Positions 54,964 to 64,000 of a stretch of DNA of 64,000 bases are shown here, in pieces. Under the pieces are notes generated by a model. It saw only the letters and a program-made list of their open reading frames with translations, was not told the DNA's origin and ran no database searches. The translations under genes were made by a program, and so were the position numbers. The stretch lies in assembly GCA_016630955.3 (NCBI GenBank), contig CM049990.2:434001-498000 (forward strand), given 5' to 3'. The stretch is from Didymella arachidicola (taxonomy: Eukaryota; Ascomycota; Dothideomycetes; Pleosporales; Didymellaceae). Every line of letters starts with the position of its first letter. Positions within the stretch are counted from its first letter, which is position 1.

Positions 54964-56253
54964 TCATCGCAACACTAGTCGTCCTAGCATCTTCCTCAAT
55001 GCCTCAGCGCCCTCTTTCCCCCTGTCACCCAATCCTTGCTCAATCTCCTTGACAAGATCCTCTGTTTTTCCCCTCAGCTCATCAATGACCTTTTTCGAGT
55101 AGTCAAAGCTGCCCTTGCTCTCCATATACTTCAGCGCATAGCGTTTGACCTCCTCATCCGTTGTCTTCTGCTTCAGTATGTTGATTAGGATTTGGTTGCT
55201 CGGGTTGGCGCGTATTGCGTGGATGACGGGGAACGAGAATTTGCCTTCTGTAAGGTCTTCGCAGAGCCCTTTGAGAGAGCTGTAGCCGGATGTGGGGGAG
55301 AGGTTGAGGTGGTCGTCAAGAATCTGGAAGAGGAGGCCGATTGTAGAGACGAGGGGTGCGCAGTCACTGGTCGTAACATTAGCATGCGTAATTGGATGAG
55401 AGGGTTGGAAGGCGTACACTTGTACCGCACTCTCGGCCTGCATGAGCTTGATGGCTAGTCTGAACAATCCACCTGTCTTGTTACCAACCATTTCAAGGTA
55501 ATCCGCTTCGCTAGGACATGTAAGGCTATCTCGCCAGTATAGATCCATGCCCTGGCCCCTGTGCAAGTTCAACAGCTCTTCTGTGAAGATCTCTATGAGC
55601 TTAGGGTTGCCCATGTGCATCAGCTCCTGCAATGCCTTGAAGTAGACATAGTTTGCCGAGTTGATCGTCTGCGCAACGCCGAATATGCTGTTTGCTACCG
55701 GGATGCCTCGCCGTAATATCGAGTTGTCCTCTACGTCATCGACCAGCAACGATGCTGTGTGCAGCATGCCCACCACCCGCGTTATGACCTCGAGCCGCTC
55801 AGGTGGGACCTGCAGCCATAGATTGAACGCTGCGATACATTGCGACCGGATGTCTTTGCCTGGGTGTCCCCAGAGGTAGTCATATGGTCCTAGTAGGATG
55901 CGCTCCTTCTCTTCGGTCCAAGCCGCGCCGTTGCCGTAAATAAGATCCTCGCCTAGGTTCTTTGTGTCCCTCAGCGGCGAGAGCGGCGTCGGGTAATTTG
56001 TGCTGACTTCTTCGAGCTTCATTGGGTCCGATTGTGGATGCGCTTGCGATTGTAGTTGTGTGCCGTTGACAGGCTCTGTGGAGGCATGCGACGTCTTGCT
56101 CTTCTTGCTCTGGCTCATCCAATCGATCTCAGAGAGCGGGCGCAGAACGCTGTGACGTGGGTTTATAGATTGGCCGTTTGTGACCTGCCCACTAGAGCTC
56201 GTACGGGGAGGAATGGCGTTTGGCGAGGCGAAGGGATGTGTTTCAGTCGACAT
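54964..56253 (-). CDS. Geranylgeranyl diphosphate synthase
   Basis: Two exons (55418-56253 and 54964-55366) give 412 residues. The intron at 55367-55417 is 51 nt, in phase 2, and contains no stop, so the frame is also open unspliced (429 residues). I remove it because it has GTACGC...ACCAG borders, a GCTAAT branch site, and because splicing restores the family continuity MQAESAVQVDCAPLVSTIG. Aspartate-rich motif 1 is LLVDDVEDNSILRRG; motif 2 is LLFQILDDHLNL. Other blocks are GKDIRSQCIAAFN, KTGGLFRLAIKLMQAES and EDLTEGKFSFPVIHAIR. The enzyme condenses farnesyl and isopentenyl diphosphates to C20 GGPP for protein prenylation, carotenoids or diterpenes. The N-terminal 100 residues are disordered, as in many fungal GGPP synthases. 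No terpene cyclase lies nearby, so a housekeeping copy is likelier. Confidence 0.93.
   Translation of the reverse strand: MSTETHPFASPNAIPPRTSSSGQVTNGQSINPRHSVLRPLSEIDWMSQSKKSKTSHASTEPVNGTQLQSQAHPQSDPMKLEEVSTNYPTPLSPLRDTKNLGEDLIYGNGAAWTEEKERILLGPYDYLWGHPGKDIRSQCIAAFNLWLQVPPERLEVITRVVGMLHTASLLVDDVEDNSILRRGIPVANSIFGVAQTINSANYVYFKALQELMHMGNPKLIEIFTEELLNLHRGQGMDLYWRDSLTCPSEADYLEMVGNKTGGLFRLAIKLMQAESAVQVYAFQPSHPITHANVTTSDCAPLVSTIGLLFQILDDHLNLSPTSGYSSLKGLCEDLTEGKFSFPVIHAIRANPSNQILINILKQKTTDEEVKRYALKYMESKGSFDYSKKVIDELRGKTEDLVKEIEQGLGDRGKEGAEALRKMLGRLVLR
55367..55417 (-). other. Stop-free 51-nt intron in GGPP synthase gene
   Basis: The length is a multiple of three with no stop codon, so retention would insert 17 residues between the two aspartate-rich motifs without a frameshift. 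Borders and branch site are good. Confidence 0.7.
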
Positions 56254-57198
56254 GATTCGCGAGGGTGGAGCTTATAAGCAGGTGCGCGGGTAATGCTGAT
56301 GTAGATGCCTGGAGTGTCAAGCGCCGAGGTCGATGCGGGGCAAAGTACAGATATAGAGGTCTGTGACAAGATCGTATGCAGCTCTTGACGCGTGCAAAGG
56401 CCCAAGTCGGTCGCGCCGGGACCGTAATGCGGAATGTACGGAGGCCGGGGCGTCTTGTTGAGATGGATCGTTCGTGAAGCGCTGGAGGACTGCGGAGCTG
56501 TCAAGATGCAGAAAATTGCGCGGTGCAGAAGACAAGCAGCAAGTTTACAGTGTCAGCCAGGAGTCACTTGTTGGCATCAGCAGGGCGACTATAGCTCGAA
56601 GCATAGTTGGCTGCAGGCGCTGCAGGCCATACGCGCGTGGTGCAAACTGAAGCCTCGAACATGACGCACTCTTCGGCAGCTGTGGACCGGTGATTCGCGC
56701 TAGCGCGACGTGGCTGAGCTCTCGTTCACATGAATGGCGGGGCCTTGCATGAACACGGACGCCAATTGCCGTCAATAAATACGTCAACGTTTATCCCGGC
56801 ATAGCTTGAACAACACGCGAGTGCTGACCGTATCAGTCGGTTTAAAAGCAACAGAGAGCCAATATGCAGGAACGTTTATGTTCGGAGACCCTATCGATTG
56901 GATCTTGGCTTCGTACAGAGTGGTCATGGATACACACGGAAAAGGCTTACTCAAATAAGTACCATGCGGCCAAATTATGCCAAACCATTCCTGAAAGATG
57001 CAGTGATGAATCGTGTACTCGAACCCTCATAAACCAGTCAGCCACAACTTCAGTAGCGATATTGGCGAGCTCCATATTGATCCGCTGGTGGCAGGACCGC
57101 GTGTTGTTGGTGTTGGTGGCTGGAAAGCTTGCAGCGATGTTTGACATTCACATCCACATCCACGACCCTGCCAGATCCTCAGTCGCTATTCTTGACAT
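56254..57198. other. Intergenic, GGPP synthase promoter and 3' flank of next gene
   Basis: 945 nt between two minus-strand genes. The plus frame 56864-57331 runs into the opposite-strand gene and has no domain. Nothing else recognised. Confidence 0.4.
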
Positions 57199-58216
57199 TC
57201 AGGCGGTGCCGCTAACCTTCTTGATCCTCGTCTTCTTCGCTGACTTGCTGGCCATGACGCGCTTCTGCTGTCGCTCAAGGTTCCTACGCAGTTCGTTTTT
57301 GAACGCGTCGCGCCTCTGTTCGTCCGATTGATCCTGTGGAGCATTCCAGTGGTTCCGACCCAAGCTCTCAGAAGAGAGTTCTAAAATGTCGAGAGCAGCG
57401 TCGAACTTGCCCTTCACGCGTGCAACATCTTCCAGCCAGCCGTGTGCATCTCGGTAGATCTGTTGAGCGGCATTCTTGGGTTGGCGATACCAGCCAATGC
57501 TGCAATCGACGTAGAATTTTTCCAGATTTTCGGCCTCCCTCAGAGCAGTGAAGCAGGAGTTGTTGTATGCCTTGGATGTACGGCCGTAGCCCCAGCCTTT
57601 GAGACGCATGGTTTTGATACGTAGCGCGCTCCCGCCTCGGCCAATGTTGAGCAGGAAGGCATAGAGAGCGATAGGGTCGGCGAAGACGAGTTCGTTGCTG
57701 TACAAGATATCGCACGCCTCGCGGTGAACCTGTTTGTTGACAGCGAGTAGAGAGAGAACCAGTTCTGTGGCCTGCTCGTCGGCATTGTTGTTGATCGTGT
57801 TAGACTGGTAATATGATCTACCACTAGAAGCCTCGCTGAATGTCTTGTCCGAGACACGCTCCACGCAACGACGCTGGTGACGCTGGATTGCAACAAACTT
57901 GATCCCAGATGGATCAATGAGGGCATAGGAGTAGACCATGTTACGTATCTCTGCTGGAAGTCGAAGAAACGGGAAGATCTTGCGTTTTGGAAGAGGTCTC
58001 GATGCAGCAGTCTTGCGTTGTTTCTGCAATGAGATCAGTGACGCTAGTGAGCATGAGACACAGACGGCGGACCTTTGCCCGCGCAATCTCTTCCTCGGAC
58101 TCGAAATCGCTACCCTCAAAGTCCAGCTCTTCCATGCGGTAGTTGACCTGTGTCCGCTTGCGCTTCGAGTAACGACCAGACGCGAATGTCGTGTGAGGTG
58201 CGTCGGGTTGAGACAT
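57199..58216 (-). CDS. F-box/DUF-type hypothetical protein (LPAEIRNMVY motif)
   Basis: Two exons (58073-58216 and 57199-58023) give 322 residues; the 49-nt intron is phase 0 (GTCCGC...TTGCAG). The N-terminus is basic then acidic (GRYSKRKRTQVNYR, ELDFEGSDFESEEE). After the join comes PLPKRKIFPFLRLPAEIRNM with VYSYAL, the F-box-like start found in a very large family of Pezizomycotina proteins. LLAVNKQVHREACDILYSNE follows, then the strand GGSALRIKTMRLKGWG and the C-terminal basic helix ELRRNLERQQKRVMASK. The family's biochemical role is unknown; some members may act as F-box adaptors. The basic tail could be a nuclear localisation signal. The first exon would be cut off if the gene were read as the single frame ending at 58275; splicing gives a clean ATG. 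Confidence 0.82.
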
Positions 58217-58655
58217 CGTGAGTGGATGATAAGTGATTGAGCCTTCTGTGAATTTTGAAAGTAGATACTTTGCAAATTAGCTCAGGCGCGTACAATATAG
58301 AAGTAACACGAAAACAACACGCTCTCAGGCGACTTTAATAAAAAGTTGTGTGAATTGGCAAGATCAGCTGCTTTCCGAATTAGTCGTTAGCGTAGGCTGC
58401 AACTGAGGCGAGCAGGGGTTGTTAAGGCATCAACTCGGCGGCGCCTGAGATTAGTTCGGGCACTATGGTGATTGGACAATGGCACTAAACTTGATCGCCA
58501 TGTCCTGGGAGCAAGCGTTCGATGTTGCTTGAGTTGGAGTGACGACTGGAGGGTGAACAAAGGCGCATACCGCGTCACGACTGCTTAGTCAGTAGTCCTC
58601 TAACCGTTTCTGGAGGCAAAATGAGCACTCGCCCTTTCCGCAAGTTAGTAACAAG
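58217..58655. other. Divergent promoter region
   Basis: 439 nt between the F-box/DUF gene (minus) and the DPH7-like gene (plus). Nothing specific recognised. Confidence 0.4.
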
Positions 58656-59891
58656 ATGGCGTCAATCAGTTCGCTGCTTACCCTGACGCTCGATCTTCCG
58701 CCGAGCTGTATAGAGTTCTGGCCTCGCGACTCGCAGTATGCCGTAGTCGGAACGTACAACCTCGAGAAAGAGGATGGGCAGGGCAGCGGCTTGTCAGATC
58801 CTGCACAGCATGAGGGGCAGAAGGGGAAAAGTCAGTCGCGCAACGGAAGTTTGATTCTGGTGCGTGTGGAAGGCGACAGAGTGTGAGTGTATAGCAGGGA
58901 GTTGCGAGATGTGTTATAATTGCGAAGCTGATGCAAGTCTAGCAACATCGTTCAGACACTCGCTACACCATCTGCTATCCTGGATGTGCATTTTCTCCAG
59001 CAGGCGGGCGCAGATTCTATCTTCGGTGTCGCAACATCAACCGGCTCCATGGGTATCTACCAGCTGGATCAGGAATCTTCTGGTGACGTCCCAGAAATGA
59101 TGCTTCTTCAGACCATCCAGTACTTCCCGGAGAACGAGCTCATCACCGCTTTCTCATGGCACCCTGAGCAATCGGCGGTCGGCATGACTCTCTCGACTGG
59201 CAAGGTGTGTCTTGGCAAGATTGATTTGGAAAATCCCTCGCACCTAGACGTCGGTCTGCACGAGCTTGAAGCATGGACCCTTGCCTTCTTGCCAGACGGT
59301 ACGGGTATCTACTCTGGCGGTGATGATAGCGCCCTGAATTACATTGAACTTCCGCGCGATCACCCAGACAGTAAGGAGGAGATTGAGGGGGCGAACTACG
59401 CGCCTTCCTGGGTCATGTCGTGGTCAGACAAGAAGGCCCACAGCGCCGGTGTAACCGCCATTCTGCCCATCCACGTCGATAGCGGAAACAGTTGGATTGT
59501 GACCGGCAGTTACGACGACCACATTCGCCTGATTCATGCCCCTACCGTCGGTCGCCGCCAAGTTCACGCCGAGATGGACCTTGGAGGTGGAGTGTGGCGT
59601 CTGAAGGTCCTTGACAAGAAGCTTGCACCTGCAGTTGCTGCCAACTCCAGCGATGCCACACAGCCACCCGAAGAGATCCTGCTTCTTGTCAGCTGTATGC
59701 ACGCCGGCGCAAGGATTGTCAAGCTTATGCGCACTGGCAATGAGTGGAATTTCGAGGTCCTGGCCAAATTTGAGGAGCACAAGAGCATGAACTACGGGAG
59801 CGACTCGCAGGTCAAGCTCAACGCTCAAGGTCAGCGGACATTTATCTCCACGAGCTTCTACGACAGGTTGCTGTGTCTATGGAGGTTTTGA
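58656..59891 (+). CDS. DPH7: Diphthine methyl ester hydrolase, WD40 type
   Basis: Two exons (58656-58882 and 58943-59891) give 391 residues; the 60-nt intron has GTGAGT...TCTAG borders and splits a Val codon. Dph7 removes the methyl ester from methylated diphthine on the translation factor eEF2, the step before final amidation in diphthamide synthesis. WD-like repeats are visible: PPSCIEFWPRDSQYAVVGTY at the N-terminus, LITAFSWHPEQSAVGMTLST, EAWTLAFLPDGTGIYSGGDD, and AGVTAILPIHVDSG with WIVTGSYDDHIRL. Family-specific C-terminal blocks are LLVSCMHAGARIVKL, EEHKSMNYGSDSQ and ISTSFYDRLLCLWRF. A charged low-complexity insert (KEDGQGSGLSDPAQHEGQKG) sits between the first strands. Confidence 0.92.
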
Positions 59892-60434
59892 GAGAACATT
59901 GCGCAATGCTTATCACAACAATGTTGCAAATGCGTGAGAACTTCCAGGGTTAGAAAAGATCCAATAGCAAGTGTGTACTAAATTGCAATGTCACGAATGT
60001 AAATTCAACTTCGTATGGCTTTGGTCCGTGTCAGTGGGGTTGGCCTTTCGCCTGGAGACCGTCAGAGCATTCGCGTAACAGAGCGTCGCGGGCACAGTGA
60101 TGTCTGCAAGCTTGACCTTCTTTATGAGATTTATTATCGTTTACATAGAGATCCTTTCTGAGCAGAAATATCACTTAAAAGGAATTGTGACCATCTATCT
60201 ACACTGGCTCGCTCAATGGAGCGGCATAACAAGCTCACAGAATACGGATACGACCTGCACAACAAGCTCGATCATAGAGCTGATTAACATATACCGCCGT
60301 GGCTGCCACTCTTGGAACTATATCCCGATGGTGGCGGCGATTCGGCGCTGGGCATAGGAAGAAAGGAAATTGTAAGAGAAACCCAGACCGGAAACGCGCA
60401 CTAGGGCAGGAGACGAAGAGGCGATCAGATCCTC
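59892..60434. other. Intergenic between convergent genes
   Basis: 543 nt of 3' flanks. Nothing recognised. Confidence 0.4.
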
Positions 60435-61400
60435 TTAGTAGACGTAAACGATCGTAGGAAGGTCCCTAAAATCAGACAATTCCTCTTCATCCAATGGGTC
60501 AGTGATTTCGTTGACTGCGGGAAGGGGAAGCATGGAGGTTTTCAGCTCCTCGTGCCTCAGTCTTGCCTCTTCACTCTGCCAAGGTGTCCGAGCATTGAAG
60601 GCGATAATCTCAGAAAAGGGATCATCGGCAGAGATGCTCTCATCAGGCTTCCTTATGACGCGCCTTCGCTGCACCGTAACCCGGATAGGAGTGGACTCAG
60701 CGTTACCAGTGGTCTCTGCTGTGCCCATCCTCTCAGCAGCAGAGATGCGTGAAGCCTGTTGATCAGAAACGAGCGGCAGAGCGAAACGGAGGTTGTTGAC
60801 ATGAGGCTGTCTTCGGACAGCAGTGCGCGTAAAAGGGGGAGCGGAGCCATGGTTGAATTGCTGCTGAACAGCAGGGGAAGGAAAAGTGAGCCGGAGGGCG
60901 GGGACAGCGGAAGGCTGCTGCGTCTGGATCGCAGTAGGAGCATCTTGCCGAGTAAGAGCAGAGAGAGGAAAGGTGGTTCCGTCCATGCCGTAGAGTTGGG
61001 CAGGAGCCAGCCAACGACCACACGAGAATCGCAGCTCGAGATGGATCTTACCACGATGAGAGGTCGTCATCCTGATGGGTTCCCACACTTGACCCGGTGA
61101 GAACCGAAGTGGTGTCTCGAGTCCCCAATCATCGATGGTGAACCAGTCACCTCGAGCATTGCCATAAGAGCCAGGAGGAAGCTCGTGGTGTTCGTTTCCA
61201 AACTCTGCTCTAAGGCTCCAGTAGGCGAGAGCCCGACAGTCAAGCATGCCGAAATGTGTAGTTCTTTGCAATTCAAGAAGCATATGCACTTTTGCCTCAG
61301 GATTCTTCCTGAAAAACCTGCCCTGCTCGCTCTGTCGCTGCCGTTCGATGACGGGAGGAATGTCAGAAGCCTTGATCGCCATTTTGATCTCGTACAACAT
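60435..61400 (-). CDS. Hypothetical protein, unknown family
   Basis: Single exon, 321 residues, ATG at 61400; a second ATG six codons later is also possible. The N-terminal 120 residues look globular: ASDIPPVIERQRQSEQGRFF, then KVHMLLELQRTTHFGMLDCR with ALAYWSLRAEFG, then a GDWFTIDDWGLETPLRFSPG stretch with several Trp and aromatic residues. The C-terminal 200 residues are Pro/Gln/Ala-rich and probably disordered, ending in an acidic ITDPLDEEELSDFRDLP tail. I recognise no domain. The long clean frame with a folded-looking first part supports a real gene. A possible upstream intron (GTAAGC at the left edge of the 61435-61683 frame, AACTAAC, then TACGAG) would lie in its 5' UTR. Confidence 0.6.
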   Translation of the reverse strand: MLYEIKMAIKASDIPPVIERQRQSEQGRFFRKNPEAKVHMLLELQRTTHFGMLDCRALAYWSLRAEFGNEHHELPPGSYGNARGDWFTIDDWGLETPLRFSPGQVWEPIRMTTSHRGKIHLELRFSCGRWLAPAQLYGMDGTTFPLSALTRQDAPTAIQTQQPSAVPALRLTFPSPAVQQQFNHGSAPPFTRTAVRRQPHVNNLRFALPLVSDQQASRISAAERMGTAETTGNAESTPIRVTVQRRRVIRKPDESISADDPFSEIIAFNARTPWQSEEARLRHEELKTSMLPLPAVNEITDPLDEEELSDFRDLPTIVYVY

Positions 61401-63327
61401 GTTAGTTGAAATGGTAGCGCTTCTCCAGGAATGCTTACCAATAGTGTGGTACTGTTCTCAAGTGTTGTGATTTGTTTGTTTGTGCACGTTCCTTAATGCT
61501 ATTCCGATTGACTTTTTGGCGAGGGATTGGAGAGGTTTCTGTGCAGAAAGTGCAGGTCTTCATATACTTCACCAGAACTCGAATTTTAGGACGTTCGTGA
61601 GGACCCTTGAAGTACTTGTCAAGTGTTAATGTCTGTAGTTGGACGGCGGTATTTCCTATAGGCTGGTAATGATATCGAACCATTGTACCAGTTTTCTTCT
61701 CATACTGTGGTATTCAGGGTACAATAACGAGCTCCGTAGGAGCAGACTGTCGTCACAGGCACTTGCTAAAATGGGTTCATTTCCTATGATCGACGAATTA
61801 TTGGAGTATATGAAGCTACTAGCCAAACTTAGAACACTTGTTTTTCGTTTCCCTTCATGTGCACTTATAGTCGAGAGTTGTTGGCTGGTCTGCATGGACG
61901 TCATGTGAAGACAGATGAGTCTTTGCTCGCTATAGTTCAATCCTGGTCTAGCTGATCACGCCGTTCCCTCCCGGCAAAGGTCAAACACAATTTTGGAACG
62001 TATGACTTTCCAGAGGATTGAGAAATACTCAGTACCAACTTGAATTTATTCTGGGAATGGGGGCAACCTCTACACAATAGAGTAAAATCTCGGTGTAACT
62101 GGGGAACGCTCAGGTGGAGTTGTGAGGCGAGAGGCATGATCCGTTAATAATGGCAGAGGAAGTCGGCAACCAGCCATTGGCATCAAAAGAAACTGGAAGA
62201 GCATCAAAACAAGCAGTATGTATTTTGTAAACCGAGAGTTCTCATGGTAACTGCAATGCTTCTATGACCGGGGCCGGCTTGTACTGCTACTCGAGCAATA
62301 ATCATCCAGACGGGTGCCTCCTCATGCAGAGTGGCAGATATCGATTGGACGGCAGCTTTCCTCGAGCAATTCAATACGTGTGATTATTGAGAATTTTACA
62401 GTTTTGGTGTGGCGTGCATCACTACCACGATGACCGTTCAACCCAATGGACGTTGAAGCTCTGCAGTGCTCTGTCAGGGTGCAGTTCCAGATGTGACCTT
62501 TGATTGAGCGGGTGAAGTACCGATGTAGAAGTAGAAAGTGATGTCAATGGAGAGGAGTGGGGTTCGACATTGTCATCCGGTCCCAGGCCGTGGACACGCG
62601 TTTAAATATTCGCGATGGAAGGGTCATCTCAGTGCGAGCACTAGCGGCGGCGCTAATGCAGGAACCCGCTGTGAAGCAATCATTTGGCGAGAAGGCATCG
62701 TCCGACATGCTGAACAGACGTGCATGTCTTTCAGAAAATTGAGCTAACAGGCACACACAATGATTAGCTTGATCTCTATCTTTGACCTCGGGAATGATTG
62801 CCCTTAGCTCAACCATGATTTCGAGTCAAGAGTGGTCGCATATACAACCGGAGCTCATCCTCCCACGAGGTTACCTAGTTTTGCTTCGAGGGACCGGCGC
62901 TCCGCATACAGAGTCACAGACCATCGGCCAACTTTCAAGAAACCACCCTTACCCACATACCTGCCCCACAAAATCAGCTCATGTTGCATCTCAAAAAGAC
63001 TTTCGGTCGCCCGATATCACTTACATCGATGATGCAGTGCAAGTTTGAGACCTGACCGGAGCATTGCTTGGCTAAATTCAACAATCAACCCTAGAGATGT
63101 GCATACGCGGAAGGCTTCGCACGTGAGTAGAAGGTGGGGGCGGGCGCTAAGACCTAGCGTCATTCCTGTGGACTTTACCCCTGCTGCCCTGTATGAAACT
63201 GTAATGTCCGTCATCCCTGTGAGGGGGCATCTACGTCGCACACGGCACTTTACTAATTATCCTGCCATTACACGTCGATAGCTCAAGGTGTCGGATACAC
63301 CTACGCCGGCATCAGAGAAACCAAGAC
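61401..63327. other. Long intergenic region between divergent genes
   Basis: 1.9 kb upstream of the unknown gene (minus) and the Sec2-like gene (plus). Frames such as 61435-61683 (minus, 82 codons) and 62538-62747 (plus) lack support. No repeat or tRNA found. Confidence 0.4.
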
Positions 63328-64000
63328 ATGGCAGTCGAACTACAGCAACCTTCAGAGCCGGCACCATCGACACGCAATGCCAAGGCTGCCAGCACCATAC
63401 ACAACTGCCCATCATGTGGCACGCCTGTCGCAGTTGATTTGGAGGGATCAGAGGAGGCGGCGAGAGCTATAAGAGAATTGCAAGCGCAAATGGAAGTGCT
63501 AAGGCAAACAGCGACAGCGGCAGGTAGGTTCATATGGTCGATAAGCCCCCGTTGCTTGTTGTAGCTTTTGACGCCTTGTACAGAGAAGCGATGTGCAGAC
63601 TACGAGAACCAGATGCGCACAATGAAGATTACTCCACCAGCTAGCGAACCACAGCCTGCACGCAGTAATACTTCGGACTCAGTCAAAACTCCCTCTCCAG
63701 ATAGCCGTCCTTCGACAGGGACGCCGGCCCATGCGAGATCACAATCACGGTTCGCCTTTCTCACTGGAAGGCTGACCTCGCCTGTGGACTCGATGAACGC
63801 CCCACCGTTGCCTACCACATCTCCCAAGCCGGCAGCAGACCCTGATCTCATAAATGAGCTTGAGCGCGAGCGTGCATTACGAGCGAAGGCAGAGGACAGA
63901 GTGCGCACAGTAGACTCAGAGATTGAGGAGCTGAGCGTGACCCTGTTCTCACAAGCGAATGAGATGGTGGCTGAGGAGCGACGAGCAAGAGCAAAGTTGG
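63328..64000 (+). CDS. SEC2: Sec2-like Rab guanine nucleotide exchange factor, 5' part
   Basis: Two exons seen (63328-63523 and 63584 to the window end); the gene continues beyond 64000. The 60-nt intron has GTAGGT...GTACAG borders. The N-terminus has a small Cys pair in STIHNCPSCGTPVAV, then a coiled-coil helix RAIRELQAQMEVLRQTA, a Ser/Pro-rich linker, and the start of the Sec2 coiled coil: DLINELERERALRAKAEDRV, then EIEELSVTLFSQANEMVAEE with RRARAKL. The LFxQANxMVAxER block is the hallmark of the Sec2p/Rabin GEF domain, which activates the Rab GTPase Sec4 on post-Golgi secretory vesicles. 204 residues are visible, not counting the missing C-terminus. Confidence 0.88.

Noticed and set aside
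61435..61683. Minus-strand 82-codon frame as an upstream coding exon of the 60435-61400 gene
   Set aside because: Joining it through the plausible GTAAGC...TACGAG intron creates an immediate stop codon; at most it is 5' UTR.

Overview
The window is nuclear DNA of a filamentous ascomycete (Pezizomycotina), most likely a dothideomycete; the class is my inference from gene style. The evidence is short spliceosomal introns (about 42-60 nt, GT...AG, CTAAC/CTGAC-type branch sites) in most genes, fungus-specific families (Zn2Cys6 factor, RTA1, HET, Las1, fungal ADF-H/PH protein, Sec2) and monocistronic genes separated by 0.3-2 kb. I see no operons, CRISPR arrays, insertion sequences or intact transposons.

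Left part (1-31 kb). In order: DCG1-type Asp/Glu racemase (+), F-box-like protein (+), small coiled-coil protein (-), tRNA-Thr(UGU) (-) with a rearranged partial copy beside it, transketolase (-), an OB-fold RPA1/MEIOB-like protein (-), inositol-3-phosphate synthase (-), a two-LIM paxillin-like protein (+), a proline-rich repeat protein rebuilt here from four exons (+), a basic/acidic protein of unknown function (-), a beta-lactamase-fold serine hydrolase (+), Swd2 (-) divergent from an Oac1-type mitochondrial carrier (+), the ITS2 endonuclease Las1 (-), and an acidic hypothetical protein (-).

Middle (31-38.6 kb). About 7.5 kb with no gene I can support. Its open frames are short or contradict each other on the two strands, and no transposon remnant is recognisable.

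Right part (38.6-64 kb). A GNAT acetyltransferase (+), a Zn2Cys6 regulator (-) and a class I methyltransferase (+) lie together. The last two share a divergent promoter with a CGG near-palindrome and a 12-bp-period repeat. Then come Sec61 alpha (-), an RTA1 membrane protein (+), OHCU decarboxylase (-), a 1192-residue ADF-H/PH protein (+), a HET-domain pseudogene with two in-frame stops (+), GGPP synthase (-) with a stop-free 51-nt intron, an F-box/DUF-like protein (-), the diphthamide enzyme Dph7 (+), an unknown protein (-) and the 5' part of a Sec2-type Rab GEF (+) cut by the window end.

Most genes are housekeeping: pentose phosphate pathway, inositol synthesis, rRNA processing, histone H3K4 methylation, ER translocation, diphthamide and isoprenoid synthesis. 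They do not form one pathway. The accessory-looking parts are the 31-38.6 kb desert, the GNAT/regulator/methyltransferase group and the HET pseudogene. Exon joins were made by hand from splice signals, reading-frame continuity and family knowledge; no search was run.
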